This document shows positions 17,678-27,889 of a stretch of 64,000 nucleotides of DNA, piece by piece. Origin of the DNA: Promineifilum sp. (lineage in GTDB: Bacteria > Chloroflexota > Anaerolineae > Promineifilales > Promineifilaceae); NCBI GenBank assembly GCA_017983515.1, contig JAGOBF010000014.1, positions 1 to 64,000 of the forward strand, written 5' to 3'. A program made the translations under genes and the position numbers. Within the stretch, counting starts at the first letter, position 1. Each line of letters begins with the position of its first letter. The notes under the pieces were generated by a model. That model saw nothing but the letters and a program-made list of their open reading frames with translations. It was not told the DNA's origin and searched no databases.

Positions 17678-19375
17678 ATGAAAGTGACAAAGTTGCGTCG
17701 TTTAGTGCCCTTGTTCGTCCTGTTGGCGCTCATGGTGGTGCTTGTCATTGCCACTGCGCCGGCCTCGGCCGCCAGAGGCGGCACGGTGAAGGTACAAATC
17801 CTGGCCGTCAATGACTTCCACGGCAACCTCGTGCCGCCCACCGGTTCGTCCGGGCGCGTCACGACCGCGACGGGGACCGTCGACGCCGGCGGCGTCGAAT
17901 ATCTGGCAACCCACGTCGCCAATCTGCGAGCCGAAAACAAGCGAACCGTATTCGTATCGGCCGGCGACATGATCGGCGCCACCCCGCTGCTCTCGGCGTT
18001 GTTCCACGATGAACCGTCGGTTGAAGCGTTTAATCGGATGAAGCTGGATTTCAACGCTGTCGGCAATCATGAGTTCGACGAAGGCACCCAGGAACTACTG
18101 CGCATGCAGCAAGGCGATTGCCATCCGGTTGACGGCTGTCTGGACGGCGACGGTTTCACCGGCGCGCGCTTCCGCTATCTGGCGGCCAACGTCATCAACG
18201 ACAAGACCGGCAAGCCGCTGTTCCCGGCCTACCGAATTCGCACGTTTGCCGGTGTCAAGATCGCTTTCATCGGCATGACGCTCGAAGGTACGCCCAACAT
18301 CGTGACTCCGTCCGGCATCGAAGGCTACTCGTTCAAGGACGAGGCCGACACCGTCAACGCCTTAGTTCCCCAGCTGCGCCGCCAGGGTGTTAAGACCATC
18401 GTGGTGTTGATCCATGAAGGTGGCTTCCCAACTGGCCTGTATAATGAGTGCCCCGGCATTTCCGGCCCCATCGTCGATATTGTCGAGCGCACCCACGATC
18501 AGGTTGACCTGTTCATTACCGGCCACACCCATCAGGCCTACAACTGCGTGATCGACGGCCGTCCCGTCACCAGCGCCATGTCCTTCGGCCGCCTCATCAC
18601 CGACATCGACATGGAACTCTCGCGCGCCACAGGCGACGTTGCTTCGATCAGCGTTAACAACGTGATCGTCACCCGCGATGTGACCCCGGATAGCTGGATG
18701 ACGGCCCTCATCGCCAAGTACAATGCCGTAGCTGCGCCGCTGGCTAACCGCATCATCGGCCAGATCACGGCCGACATTCTTCGCGCGGCCAATCCCGCGG
18801 GCGAGTCCGCTCTGGGTGACGTCATCGCCGACGCGCAACTGGACGCCACCGACGACCCCGGCTTCGGCGACGCCGTCGTGGCTTTCATGAACCCCGGCGG
18901 CATCCGCGCCGACCTGACCTATCTCAGCAGCGCCGCCGGCGAAGGTGACGGCAACGTCACCTACGGTGAGTCGTTCACTGTTCAGCCGTTCGGCAACAGC
19001 CTGGTGACGATGACCCTGACCGGGGCGCAGATCGAAACGCTGCTGGAGCAGCAATTTGCCCCCTGCACGTTTGCCTCCAATCGTATCCTGCAAGTCTCGG
19101 CGGGCTTCGAGTACGCGTGGAGCCCCACCGGCGGCACTTGTGACAAGGTGGACCCGGCGTCGATCAAGATCAATGGTGTGGTCGTCAACCCGGCTGCCAG
19201 TTACCGCGTAACGGTCAATAGCTTCCTGGCCGACGGCGGAGACAGCTTCCCGGTCCTGCGCGACGGCACCGACCGCCTCGGCGGCGCGGTGGATACCGAT
19301 GCACTGGAGGCGTACTTCGTCTCCCATTCGCCGGTTCCGCCCGGCCCGCAGAATCGGATTACCCTTCTGCCCTAG
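17678..19375 (+). CDS. Secreted 5'-nucleotidase / 2',3'-cyclic phosphodiesterase family protein
   Basis: 565 residues. A clear signal peptide (basic start, hydrophobic core, APASA cleavage region near residue 30) precedes a calcineurin-like metallophosphoesterase domain with AVNDFHGNL, AGDMIGATP, VGNHEFDEG and ITGHTHQAY, then the 5'-nucleotidase C-terminal domain (NPGGIRADL, FGNSLVTMTLTGAQIETLLEQQF, SFLADGGDSF). It should remove phosphate from extracellular nucleotides, giving nucleosides that the divergent operon's nucleoside hydrolase could use. The ATG at 17678 was chosen for the AGAGGAGA just upstream and the signal peptide that begins there. No C-terminal anchor is seen. The gene ends 60 bp before a strong terminator. 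Confidence 0.9.
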   Translation: MKVTKLRRLVPLFVLLALMVVLVIATAPASAARGGTVKVQILAVNDFHGNLVPPTGSSGRVTTATGTVDAGGVEYLATHVANLRAENKRTVFVSAGDMIGATPLLSALFHDEPSVEAFNRMKLDFNAVGNHEFDEGTQELLRMQQGDCHPVDGCLDGDGFTGARFRYLAANVINDKTGKPLFPAYRIRTFAGVKIAFIGMTLEGTPNIVTPSGIEGYSFKDEADTVNALVPQLRRQGVKTIVVLIHEGGFPTGLYNECPGISGPIVDIVERTHDQVDLFITGHTHQAYNCVIDGRPVTSAMSFGRLITDIDMELSRATGDVASISVNNVIVTRDVTPDSWMTALIAKYNAVAAPLANRIIGQITADILRAANPAGESALGDVIADAQLDATDDPGFGDAVVAFMNPGGIRADLTYLSSAAGEGDGNVTYGESFTVQPFGNSLVTMTLTGAQIETLLEQQFAPCTFASNRILQVSAGFEYAWSPTGGTCDKVDPASIKINGVVVNPAASYRVTVNSFLADGGDSFPVLRDGTDRLGGAVDTDALEAYFVSHSPVPPGPQNRITLLP

Positions 19376-19386
19376 TCACACGAGAA

Positions 19387-19416
19387 ACCTGACAGGTCTT
19401 CCGAGACCTGTCAGGT
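19387..19416. repeat. Perfect palindrome (CCTGACAGG-type intergenic repeat)
   Basis: A 13-bp perfect stem ACCTGACAGGTCT with a TCCG loop. A related CCTGACAGG/CCTGTCAGG pair occurs in the element at 29966-30109, so this is probably a dispersed repeat family. There is no T-run. Confidence 0.6.
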
Positions 19417-19433
19417 CACAGTGGCGAAATAAC

Positions 19434-19472
19434 AAAAGCGCCGGAGCCTGTTGAGGGTTCCGGCGCTTTTGT
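19434..19472. terminator. Bidirectional intrinsic terminator
   Basis: Stem AAAAGCGCCGGA / TCCGGCGCTTTT (12 bp) with a 13-base loop. The ends give a U-run in either direction, fitting the convergent genes 17678-19375 and 19505-21121. Confidence 0.85.
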
Positions 19473-19504
19473 ATTTCGAGGCACAGACCTCAGAGCTTGG
19501 TGCC

Positions 19505-21121
19505 TCACATCCGAAACACACCATAGCGGGGCGGGCCTTGCGAGAGATAATCGACGTTGTGGGCGGCCGACAGGCCCACGCTGAGCGCCATGCGCGTATC
19601 GCGCGGATCCAGGATGCCGTCGTCCCACAGCCGGGCCGTGGCGTAATAAGGTGATGACTCCGCCTCGAATTTTTGGCGGGTCATCAGCTGCATCATAGTG
19701 GTGGCGGTGGCGTCGGGCTCCTGACCCCTCTTGCGAGCCTGCTCGGCCTGGACGATACCGAGCACGCCGGCCGCCTGCTCCCCACCCATCACGGCCACGC
19801 GGCTGTTGGGCCACGACCACAGAAAGCGCGGGTCGAGCGCCCGGCCGCACATGGCATAGTTGCCCGCGCCGTAGGAGCCGCCGACGATGACCGTGAATTG
19901 GGGCACAGTGGAGGTGGCGACGGCGTTGAGCATCTTGCTGCCCTGCTTGATGATGCCCCCGCGTTCGGCCTCGCTGCCAACCATGAAGCCGGTGATGTTC
20001 TGCAGATAGATCAGCGGCGTGCGGCTCTGGTTGCAGAGCTGGATGAACTGCGCGGCCTTATTGGCGCTCTCTGAGAACAGCACGCCGTTGTTGCCCAGGA
20101 TGCCCACCGGCCAGCCGTCGAGCTGGGCGTGGCCGCAGACGAGTGTCGTGCCGTAGTCGGGCTTGAATTCGAGGAAGCGCGAGCCGTCGACCAGACGGGC
20201 GATGATCTCGCTCATGTCGAAAGGGATGCGCGGGTCGGCGGGGATGATGCCCAGCAGCTCGTCGGCATCTAGGGCCGGCGGTTCCGGCGCAGCGCGGCGA
20301 GCCAGGGCGGCCGCTGGCTTGGGTTGTCCCAGGTGCGAAAGGATGAGGCGGCCGATGCGCAGCGCGTCGGCGTCGTCCTCGGCGGTGTAGTCGCTGAGGC
20401 CAGACACCTGCGCGTGCATCCGTGCCCCGCCGAGCGTCTCGTCGTCGGCTTCCTCGCCGATGGCCATCTTGACCAGCGGCGGCCCGCCGAGGTAAACCGC
20501 CGCCCGGCCGCGCACCATGACCACGTAGTCGCTCATGCCGGGGATGTAGGCCCCGCCGGCGGTGGACGAGCCGAAGACGAGGGCGACCTGCGGGATACCC
20601 GCCGCCGACAGCCGGGCCTGATTGGCGAAGGTCCGGCCGCCGAGGATGAACACCTCATCCTGATAGAGCAGGTTGGCCCCGGCCGACTCGACCAGCGAGA
20701 TGCACGGCAGCCGGTTCTCGAAGGCGATCTGCTGGGCGCGCAGCGTCTTTTGCAGCGTCATGGGGTAGACCGCGCCGCCCTTGACCGTGGCGTCGTTGGC
20801 GAAGATGAGGCACTCGACGCCGCTGACGCGGCCGACGCCGGTGATCTGCGAGGCAGCCGGGGATTCGTCGTTGTACATGCCCTCGGCCGCCAGCGGCGAC
20901 AGTTCCAGGAACGGCGTGGCCGGATCGAGCAGCATCTCCACCCGTTCGCGGGGCAGCAGCTTGCCCGCCGTGCGGAACTTGGCCGCGCCGCGTTCGCCGC
21001 CGCCGGCGCTGACCCGGGCTTGGCGCTCGTTTAGTTCGTCAACGAGCGCTTGCATGGCGGCGCGGTTGGTTTGGTATTCGCCGGAGCGGGGGGAGAGCAA
21101 TGATTGGAAGGCGGCTGCCAT
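19505..21121 (-). CDS. Acyl-CoA carboxylase beta subunit, methylcrotonyl/geranyl-CoA carboxylase type
   Basis: 538 residues, the usual size for MccB/AtuC-like proteins. Motifs: ARDR-like LLPRERVEMLLDP, ELSPLAAEGMYNDE, GVGRVSGVECLIFANDATVKGG, LVESAGANLLYQDEVF, GSSTAGGAYIPGMSDY, LGGARMHAQVSGLSDY, NNGVLFSESANKAAQFI, NITGFMVGSEAERGGII and GSYGAGNYAMCGRA. It moves carboxyl from carboxybiotin to a branched enoyl-CoA. The natural partner is the alpha subunit at 7145-9097; neither gene has a partner next to it. Which of methylcrotonyl-, geranyl- or another acyl-CoA is used cannot be settled from sequence alone. Confidence 0.85.
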   Translation of the reverse strand: MAAAFQSLLSPRSGEYQTNRAAMQALVDELNERQARVSAGGGERGAAKFRTAGKLLPRERVEMLLDPATPFLELSPLAAEGMYNDESPAASQITGVGRVSGVECLIFANDATVKGGAVYPMTLQKTLRAQQIAFENRLPCISLVESAGANLLYQDEVFILGGRTFANQARLSAAGIPQVALVFGSSTAGGAYIPGMSDYVVMVRGRAAVYLGGPPLVKMAIGEEADDETLGGARMHAQVSGLSDYTAEDDADALRIGRLILSHLGQPKPAAALARRAAPEPPALDADELLGIIPADPRIPFDMSEIIARLVDGSRFLEFKPDYGTTLVCGHAQLDGWPVGILGNNGVLFSESANKAAQFIQLCNQSRTPLIYLQNITGFMVGSEAERGGIIKQGSKMLNAVATSTVPQFTVIVGGSYGAGNYAMCGRALDPRFLWSWPNSRVAVMGGEQAAGVLGIVQAEQARKRGQEPDATATTMMQLMTRQKFEAESSPYYATARLWDDGILDPRDTRMALSVGLSAAHNVDYLSQGPPRYGVFRM

Positions 21122-21161
21122 CGCACAAGACCTGTTCGTGTTTAGTTGGGTCTGCTGTTTC

Positions 21162-21497
21162 TTATTTACGAATGACCCGGCGAAACAAGATTTCGTATCT
21201 GCCTGTATTGGAGGCAGGCGCAGGGGGCGGATTTATGCCCGGCCACATGGGAAATGGATTGGGAGCGGCAACCGGCTGACTGTTGCCGGGAGGCAGGTGC
21301 ATGACTTCCCAGTTCTGAGCACTCAGTTGATTGAGAGCGAAGGCAACAGTCTTATCGACAAGAGAGCCGGATGATGGCTCAAAAATTCCACCTTTAAGGT
21401 TATCCCAAAAGGAGCCGCTGGAGTATCGTGGCTTGTCGACTTTAACCACTTTACCGTTCTCGATCACTAATGTCATGTGTTCATATTGCTCGGCCAT
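21162..21497 (-). CDS. Conserved-looking hypothetical protein (111 aa)
   Basis: A soluble 111-residue protein with a strong GGAGGGG ribosome-binding site. The N-terminus YEHMTLVIENGKVVKVDK, the central LNQLSAQNWEVMHLP and the C-terminal YEILFRRVIRK resemble small proteins of the DUF4177 kind, in which a YE...L...G.WE pattern forms a small alpha/beta fold. A proline-rich stretch separates the last two parts. No catalytic motif is visible and no function can be given. It sits between the carboxylase beta gene and the toxin-antitoxin remnants. Confidence 0.6.
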   Translation of the reverse strand: MAEQYEHMTLVIENGKVVKVDKPRYSSGSFWDNLKGGIFEPSSGSLVDKTVAFALNQLSAQNWEVMHLPPGNSQPVAAPNPFPMWPGINPPPAPASNTGRYEILFRRVIRK

Positions 21498-21547
21498 TTG
21501 TACCCCTCCGTACGAATGATAATCAGAATCAATAAAACGCAGCAGCT

Positions 21548-21826
21548 TTATATAGTATATGGGTGAATTGCCGCTAGCGCCTCAGCCTCGTCTTGCTGCA
21601 CGTAATATAGATCCCAGCGGAGCTGTAGATTCATTCAGAACGCGGCCGATATGTTGAAGTAGTGGGCCAGCCGTATAGCCGTGGCCGGGGTCACGCCCCG
21701 CTTGCCGTTGATGATCTCGTTAAGACGCGAATATGGGACGTGAATGCCATCCGCCAATTCCCACCGCGTCAAGTTCATCGGGACTAGAAACTCTTCCAGC
21801 AACATTTCACCAGGATGAGTTGGTAG
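21548..21826 (-). pseudogene. HigA-family antitoxin remnant with nonsense codon
   Basis: Reading the minus strand gives a typical HigA helix-turn-helix protein: HPGEMLLEEFL, LTRWELADGIHVPYSRLNEI, NGKRGVTPATAIRLAHYF. An in-frame TGA at 21635-21637 falls where the family has a conserved Trp (EFW-NLQ); beyond it the frame goes on with MNLQLRWDLYY and ends at 21548. Upstream, an in-frame stop at 21827-21829 and no ATG precede the HPGE motif, so the N-terminus is damaged as well. The longest intact piece is 21635-21805 (56 residues). No HigB toxin of its own is adjacent. Confidence 0.7.
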
Positions 21827-21882
21827 TCAGTGAGTGGGCAGGCGAACCATGATGACAATGACCTTTCTCGGAGATGTTTATT

Positions 21883-22173
21883 TTAAGCCAATTCCATAAA
21901 CACTTCAGGATGCTGGTCAACGATACGTAATAGAGACTTGGCTGGGCCGCTCGGCTCTCTTCGACCCTGCTCCCAGTCCTGAACGGTTCGCACACTAACG
22001 CCCATCAATCCGGCAAACGCGCCTTGTGATAACCCCAATCGAGTCCTTATTTCCTCGGAAGGAGCAGGCTCTTTTAATTCGCGCGTTCGCAAACCATCGA
22101 TTTCCCCACGATTGAAGGCTCTAATTTCCCGGATGCCTTCCAAGATTTCAAGTCCGATATCTCGCTCAGACAT
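21883..22173 (-). CDS. XRE-family antitoxin of a RelE/HigB-type toxin-antitoxin pair
   Basis: 96 residues with a C-terminal Cro/XRE helix-turn-helix: TRLGLSQGAFAGLMGVSVRTVQDWEQGRREPSGPAKSLL is the recognisable stretch (shown here in parts: RLGLSQGAFAGLMGV, VRTVQDWEQGRR). The N-terminal part, rich in charged residues, would bind the toxin. Its ATG overlaps the toxin stop by eight bases, the toxin-first order of HigBA-2/NadS-like pairs. It should neutralise the toxin and repress its own promoter. Confidence 0.8.
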   Translation of the reverse strand: MSERDIGLEILEGIREIRAFNRGEIDGLRTRELKEPAPSEEIRTRLGLSQGAFAGLMGVSVRTVQDWEQGRREPSGPAKSLLRIVDQHPEVFMELA

Positions 22174-22477
22174 GTTTTATTTCCTCCGCGATTTGCCTAA
22201 GAATGTATGACGGAATATTTTCTCGCTCGCTCTTGCTATAGATTGTGAGCATCCATATCTGATCGGCCGACACATGCCAATAGTAAATCACCCGTACACC
22301 GCCTCTCTTGCCTTTGCCCGCCATTGTCCAGCGTATCTTTCTAACCCCGCCTGTTCCTGGGACAAGACGGCCGGCATCCGGCCGCTGAATAAGGGATAGT
22401 TGAAGTCCGAGATACTCGTCATCTGTCAAATAATGACCAACGTGTTTCGTAAAAGCTGACGTTTCGATGAAAACCAT
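22166..22477 (-). CDS. RelE/HigB-type toxin
   Basis: 103 residues from MVFIETSAFTK, a common start of RelE/HigB-2-like toxins, followed by LIQRPDAGRLVPGTGGVRKIRW, KGKRGGVRVIYYWHV (in parts: GTGGVRKIRW, GKRGGVRVIYYW) and LTIYSKSERENI. These proteins are mRNA interferases that act on the ribosome. The ATG at 22477 was chosen over 22507 on this homology. It is co-transcribed with the antitoxin gene that overlaps its end. Confidence 0.8.
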   Translation of the reverse strand: MVFIETSAFTKHVGHYLTDDEYLGLQLSLIQRPDAGRLVPGTGGVRKIRWTMAGKGKRGGVRVIYYWHVSADQIWMLTIYSKSERENIPSYILRQIAEEIKHV

Positions 22478-22549
22478 GACGCCACATTCCCGAATATTAT
22501 ACGGCATTGCCGTAGCGATGTCAAAGAGTAGCTACCCCTTATCCCGTTA

Positions 22550-23400
22550 TCACGAGGACAATTCCAGCAATTCCCGCGCCTCCCCCACCGACGCCACCTC
22601 CCCACCCACCAGCCGCACCAACTCGGCCGCCTTGGCCACCAGTTCGCCGTTCGAACCCGCCAGTTGTCTCGGCGCGAGGTAGAGGTTGTCCTCCAACCCC
22701 ACACGGACGTTGCCGCCCATTGAGATAGCGGCCGCCACCAGCGGCCACTGCCGCGCGCCAATGCCGATGACTTGCCAGTGTGCGCCGGCCGGCAGGTTGT
22801 CCACCTGCTGGACGAGATGCCTGGTCGTGCCGGGGATGCCGCCGAGCACACCCATGATCATGCTGAACTGGTAAGGAGTTTGTAAAACTCCCATGTCGAT
22901 CAGCGGCGCGGCGTTGTGGATGTGGCCGGTATCGAAGCACTCCATCTCCGGCCGCGTGCCGGCGGCGTTCATCGCCTCCAGAAAGTAGAGGATGTCGCCG
23001 AAGGGGTTGGCGAAGACGTGGTCGTGGTGGAAGGTCTTGTGCTTCGATGAGTAGATAGCGTAGTTCATGCTGCCCATGTTGAGCGCGGCCAGGTCGGGAC
23101 GCAGGGCGGCGATGTGGGCCACGCGCTCCTCCCTGCTTACCCCCACCGCGCCGGTGGAGTAGTTGATGATCACGTCGGGGCAGCGGGCGCGCACGGCGGC
23201 ATCGATGCGGGCGTAGGTGTCCAGGTCGTAGGCCGGGCGGCCGTCGTCCTGCCGGGCGTGGATGTGGACAATGCTGGCACCCGCCTCGACGCTGCGCCGC
23301 GCTTCCTCGGCGATTTCGTCCGGGGTATAGGGGATGGCCGGCGACTGGGCACGGGTAGTCAGGACGCCGGTCAGGGCGGCGGTGATGATGGTTTTGGCCG

Positions 23401-23404
<4 letters not shown>
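22550..23404 (-). CDS. Beta-keto acid cleavage enzyme (BKACE, DUF849)
   Basis: 284 residues. Zinc-ligand motif VHIHARQ near residue 47 and the C-terminal NVRVGLEDN (Glu-Asp pair) match 3-keto-5-aminohexanoate cleavage enzymes; NYSTGAVGVSREER and ECFDTGHI fit the substrate loop. The family condenses a beta-keto acid with acetyl-CoA to give acetoacetate and a new CoA ester; substrates vary widely. Its start overlaps the stop of the 2-oxo acid decarboxylase gene by four bases (ATGA), so the two act together, probably in one breakdown route. The substrate cannot be named. Confidence 0.85.
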
Positions 23405-25047
<1,643 letters not shown>

Positions 25048-25313
25048 AGAGTCTCCTGAGCAGGGGTAGTGTTCTTCGGCGGGATGGGAATGATAGTATA
25101 TCATCTCCCCTATATAGGTGTATAGGCTGGCTCTTGTTCAATTTTGGGCGTCACTTCCCTTTTTTGCTTATATGGTGTCAGATTCCCTGAACAATAGCAC
25201 TTTGGGATCTTTACCATTGACACGGTGAACCTTTCCCCTAATAATGCCAGGAAAGAAGGTGGTTTGTACACACCACAGAAGGTTTTCTCGATTTGTTGGG
25301 AGGAGGGATTCTA

Positions 25314-27221
25314 ATGCTTCACAACAGTCTCAAACGTCATTTTCTGTTAATCGCAATAATCCTATTTCTAATTTTACAGGTAACAGCTTCTGTAACTGGA
25401 GCACCTTTAGGAACAGAAGTGGGTGGACCAATGACCGTGAATACTGTATGGGATGTTCAAGGAAGCCCGTATCGTGTAACGTCAAATGTCTTTGTTCTGG
25501 AGGGGGTAACATTAACCATTAAAGCTGGTGTGAAAGTCGAATTTGAGCCTGATAAAGGAATAGAGATCGATGGTCAACTGATCGCAAGGGGTAATGCATC
25601 GGAGCCTATTTGGTTTACAGGCACCATAAACAATCCAATAAATCCTGACGAGTATTGGGGGCCTATCGAATTAACTACAAAAAGCATTGATGCAGTATTT
25701 AACGGGAATGACCAGTACGTTTCAGGGAGCATATTACAGCATTGTATTGTGGAGTTTGGCCGGGGTATTTTAGTGAGCAATGCATCACCTTACATTACTA
25801 AATGTGCCATTCGGATGAATAACCCACGAGGCATTGAGGCTGACGGAAGACTCTCTTTCCCACAAGGTCCAGTAAGGATAATTGATAACGCAGTATACGA
25901 CAATTACGGTCCCGGTTTAGATGTACAGGACGGTGTGGTTCTGAATAACACAGTACATCATAACAGCCAGGGTATAGTTGCGTTAAGCAGTACTGTGGAC
26001 GGAAATAATATTAGCTTCAATTCTTCACAAGGAATACATTCAAATGGAAGTGTCATAGCCAACAATCTAATTGAGGGTAATTCTGGTGCAGTTGGTGGTG
26101 TCAGTGGATCCGGCATTCTTACGAAGAATACGATCCTTGGAAACATTGGCGAATTTTGTGGAGGTGTTTCATTATGGCAGCCAGGCGTTGGCTATGCAGG
26201 TAAGATTGAAAATAACTTAATAATGAACAATCATGGAAGAGATGGTGGAGGAGGTATTTGCACAAGTTCTAATGCTGAAATTTTGAATAATATTGTTGTT
26301 GGGAATTCATCGGAAAGATATGGCGCAGGATATTGGGGTAGTGGTCAAACGATTATTGGAAACTTGTTCGCCTTTAACTATCTGTTGTTCACACAGTGCA
26401 GTATCTCTCCCTGTAGTCCATGGGGAGGAACGGGCATTCATCAAGAAGATCATGTTAGAACAGTTGTTGATAATACAATTGTTGGGAATTATGTAAAGGC
26501 CATTGGTGTGGAGATAAACGGTGAGAAATTAGCTGGCCACTTTATCGAGAAAGGTGGGGGCGGTGAGTACATACAAAACAATATTTATGGAAACCACTTT
26601 TATGATGTCTTTATCGACGGTGGTAATGGAGGGGGGTACGGCGGAGGTGATGACGTCGAGGCCTACAACAATTATTGGGGTACGGACCAGGCATCAGAAA
26701 TCCTGGGCAACATTCACGATTGGTTTGATGATGGTTTCAGTGGTAAGGTCTTTTTCCAACCATTCCTTTCTCAACCGAGCGAAACTGCGCCATTGCCGCC
26801 GCCGATGAATCTGGTTGCGAAAAGACAAGTCTTGAATAGAAACTATTCCTGGGATCTACAATCTTTCAATGCTGAACCAATATCAACTTCGGTAAATCTA
26901 ACTGCGCAAAGCCAATATTTAAATGTGGAAATATCTTGGGATAAGCTTCCATATCAAACAGATGGTTGGGGGTATATGTTATATTACGATCAAGACTCGC
27001 CACTGCCACCGTTTGAGGGGATGGGTATTTCCCAAGGAGACGCTCCCATCGATGTTGGGGATGTTGATGAAATTGTAGTTAGTGGTTTGGACCCTAGGGA
27101 AGATTACTACTTCGCCGTAGTTGCCTATGATGATCAGGGGCGGGAGAGTTGGTACTCAAAAGTATTACATATTGAAGGATCCACTCGCCAATTTTTGCCG
27201 ATAATTAAGGTGGTGGATTGA
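25314..27221 (+). CDS. Secreted right-handed beta-helix repeat protein with C-terminal fibronectin-III-like domain
   Basis: 635 residues. The signal peptide (KRHFLLIAIILFLILQV) ends near VTGAPLG. Residues 40-490 show many short beta-helix turns rich in Asn and Gly (NNLIEGNS, ENNLIMNNHG, DNTIVGNY, QNNIYGNHF) as in NosD/pectate-lyase-like proteins, closing with NYWGTDQASEILGNI and FFQPFLSQP. A domain with YMLYYDQDSP and GLDPREDYYFAVVAYDDQG is FN3-like, and the chain ends RQFLPIIKVVD. The likely role is binding or modifying a surface polysaccharide; no catalytic residues can be assigned. The start has GGGAGGAGGG upstream. The gene and its flanks are clearly AT-richer than the rest of the window, suggesting transfer. 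A weakly structured 266-bp AT-rich gap precedes it. Confidence 0.75.
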   Translation: MLHNSLKRHFLLIAIILFLILQVTASVTGAPLGTEVGGPMTVNTVWDVQGSPYRVTSNVFVLEGVTLTIKAGVKVEFEPDKGIEIDGQLIARGNASEPIWFTGTINNPINPDEYWGPIELTTKSIDAVFNGNDQYVSGSILQHCIVEFGRGILVSNASPYITKCAIRMNNPRGIEADGRLSFPQGPVRIIDNAVYDNYGPGLDVQDGVVLNNTVHHNSQGIVALSSTVDGNNISFNSSQGIHSNGSVIANNLIEGNSGAVGGVSGSGILTKNTILGNIGEFCGGVSLWQPGVGYAGKIENNLIMNNHGRDGGGGICTSSNAEILNNIVVGNSSERYGAGYWGSGQTIIGNLFAFNYLLFTQCSISPCSPWGGTGIHQEDHVRTVVDNTIVGNYVKAIGVEINGEKLAGHFIEKGGGGEYIQNNIYGNHFYDVFIDGGNGGGYGGGDDVEAYNNYWGTDQASEILGNIHDWFDDGFSGKVFFQPFLSQPSETAPLPPPMNLVAKRQVLNRNYSWDLQSFNAEPISTSVNLTAQSQYLNVEISWDKLPYQTDGWGYMLYYDQDSPLPPFEGMGISQGDAPIDVGDVDEIVVSGLDPREDYYFAVVAYDDQGRESWYSKVLHIEGSTRQFLPIIKVVD

Positions 27222-27661
27222 ATGACTTAAACAATTGTAGTTAGATTAGGATTCTGAAGTGCAGTTGGAGGATGTTTCCTACTGCAATTGGGATGATTTT
27301 CGTATATTACGATGACTTTGAGGTAATAAAATAGGTGTATATATCGTTTGTCCTTGAACCAGGAGGAGGAGCAGGGGAAATGATACGATAGTAAAAGAGC
27401 AACATTGAGAAGTATCCAATAACCTTTAGATGTACGATTGATAAACATCGATTCAACACAAAATAGTGTTGTGAATCGCACTCCTAAATCCAATCCCTTT
27501 TGTCAATAATCACGGTTCTTCCAGTTCCCACCTCATCCATTCTAACCCGGCCCCCTGCACGGCCGCCCTCAACCCCTCGGCGATCTCTTTGGGGTATAAG
27601 ATGACCGCGCGATTGAGCACGAGCGGTCAACGCGTCGGTAAAAGATGAGTCTCTCAGTGAT
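27222..27661. other. AT-rich intergenic region with a fragment duplicated from the acyl-CoA ligase gene
   Basis: The first 260 bp are AT-rich and hold no gene I can support. At 27551-27578 lies a 28-bp stretch identical to 27972-27999, inside the 3' part of the acyl-CoA ligase gene; the flanks (CACCTCATCCA) also match. Read on the minus strand it gives EIAEGLRAAVQG, the ligase C-terminal sequence, so this is a small partial duplication. It leaves the DUF2283 gene between two copies of the same sequence. Confidence 0.6.
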
Positions 27662-27889
27662 TCAATTCCCGGCTGCTTCCAAAACCCGCAACGTCCGCGC
27701 CTGTATCGGCTCCAACACCGCGTCACGCAAGTATGAACTCGCCTCCAGAATCTCAACGCCGATCATCTCATCGTTTTCATCCAACTCGACGGTGATCGTG
27801 GGGCCGAGTTCAATGCTCCGGCTTTCGGGACCATCGGCAATGGCAATGTGCAGAATGTCTTCGGCTTCAAAGTAGCGAATTCTCATCAT
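27662..27889 (-). CDS. DUF2283 domain protein
   Basis: 75 residues: MRIRYFEAEDILHIAIADGP, then SIELGPTITVELDENDEMIGVEILEASSYL (in parts: TITVELDEND, IGVEILEASSYL). This matches DUF2283, short beta-rich proteins often found near toxin-antitoxin or mobile loci and of unknown role. The ATG at 27889 overlaps the stop of the upstream ligase gene (ATGATGA), after a GGGAGTGG ribosome-binding site; a GTG at 27895 is possible. It lies between the two copies of a duplicated ligase segment, so it may have arrived by recombination. Confidence 0.7.
   Translation of the reverse strand: MMRIRYFEAEDILHIAIADGPESRSIELGPTITVELDENDEMIGVEILEASSYLRDAVLEPIQARTLRVLEAAGN

Noticed and set aside
21635..21637. TGA read as tryptophan in HigA
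   Set aside because: Many genes in the window end at TGA as a normal stop, so recoding is not supported; the gene is also broken at its start.
27227..27493. 88-residue minus-strand frame in the AT-rich gap
   Set aside because: No ribosome-binding site, no recognisable motif, and composition expected by chance in AT-rich DNA.
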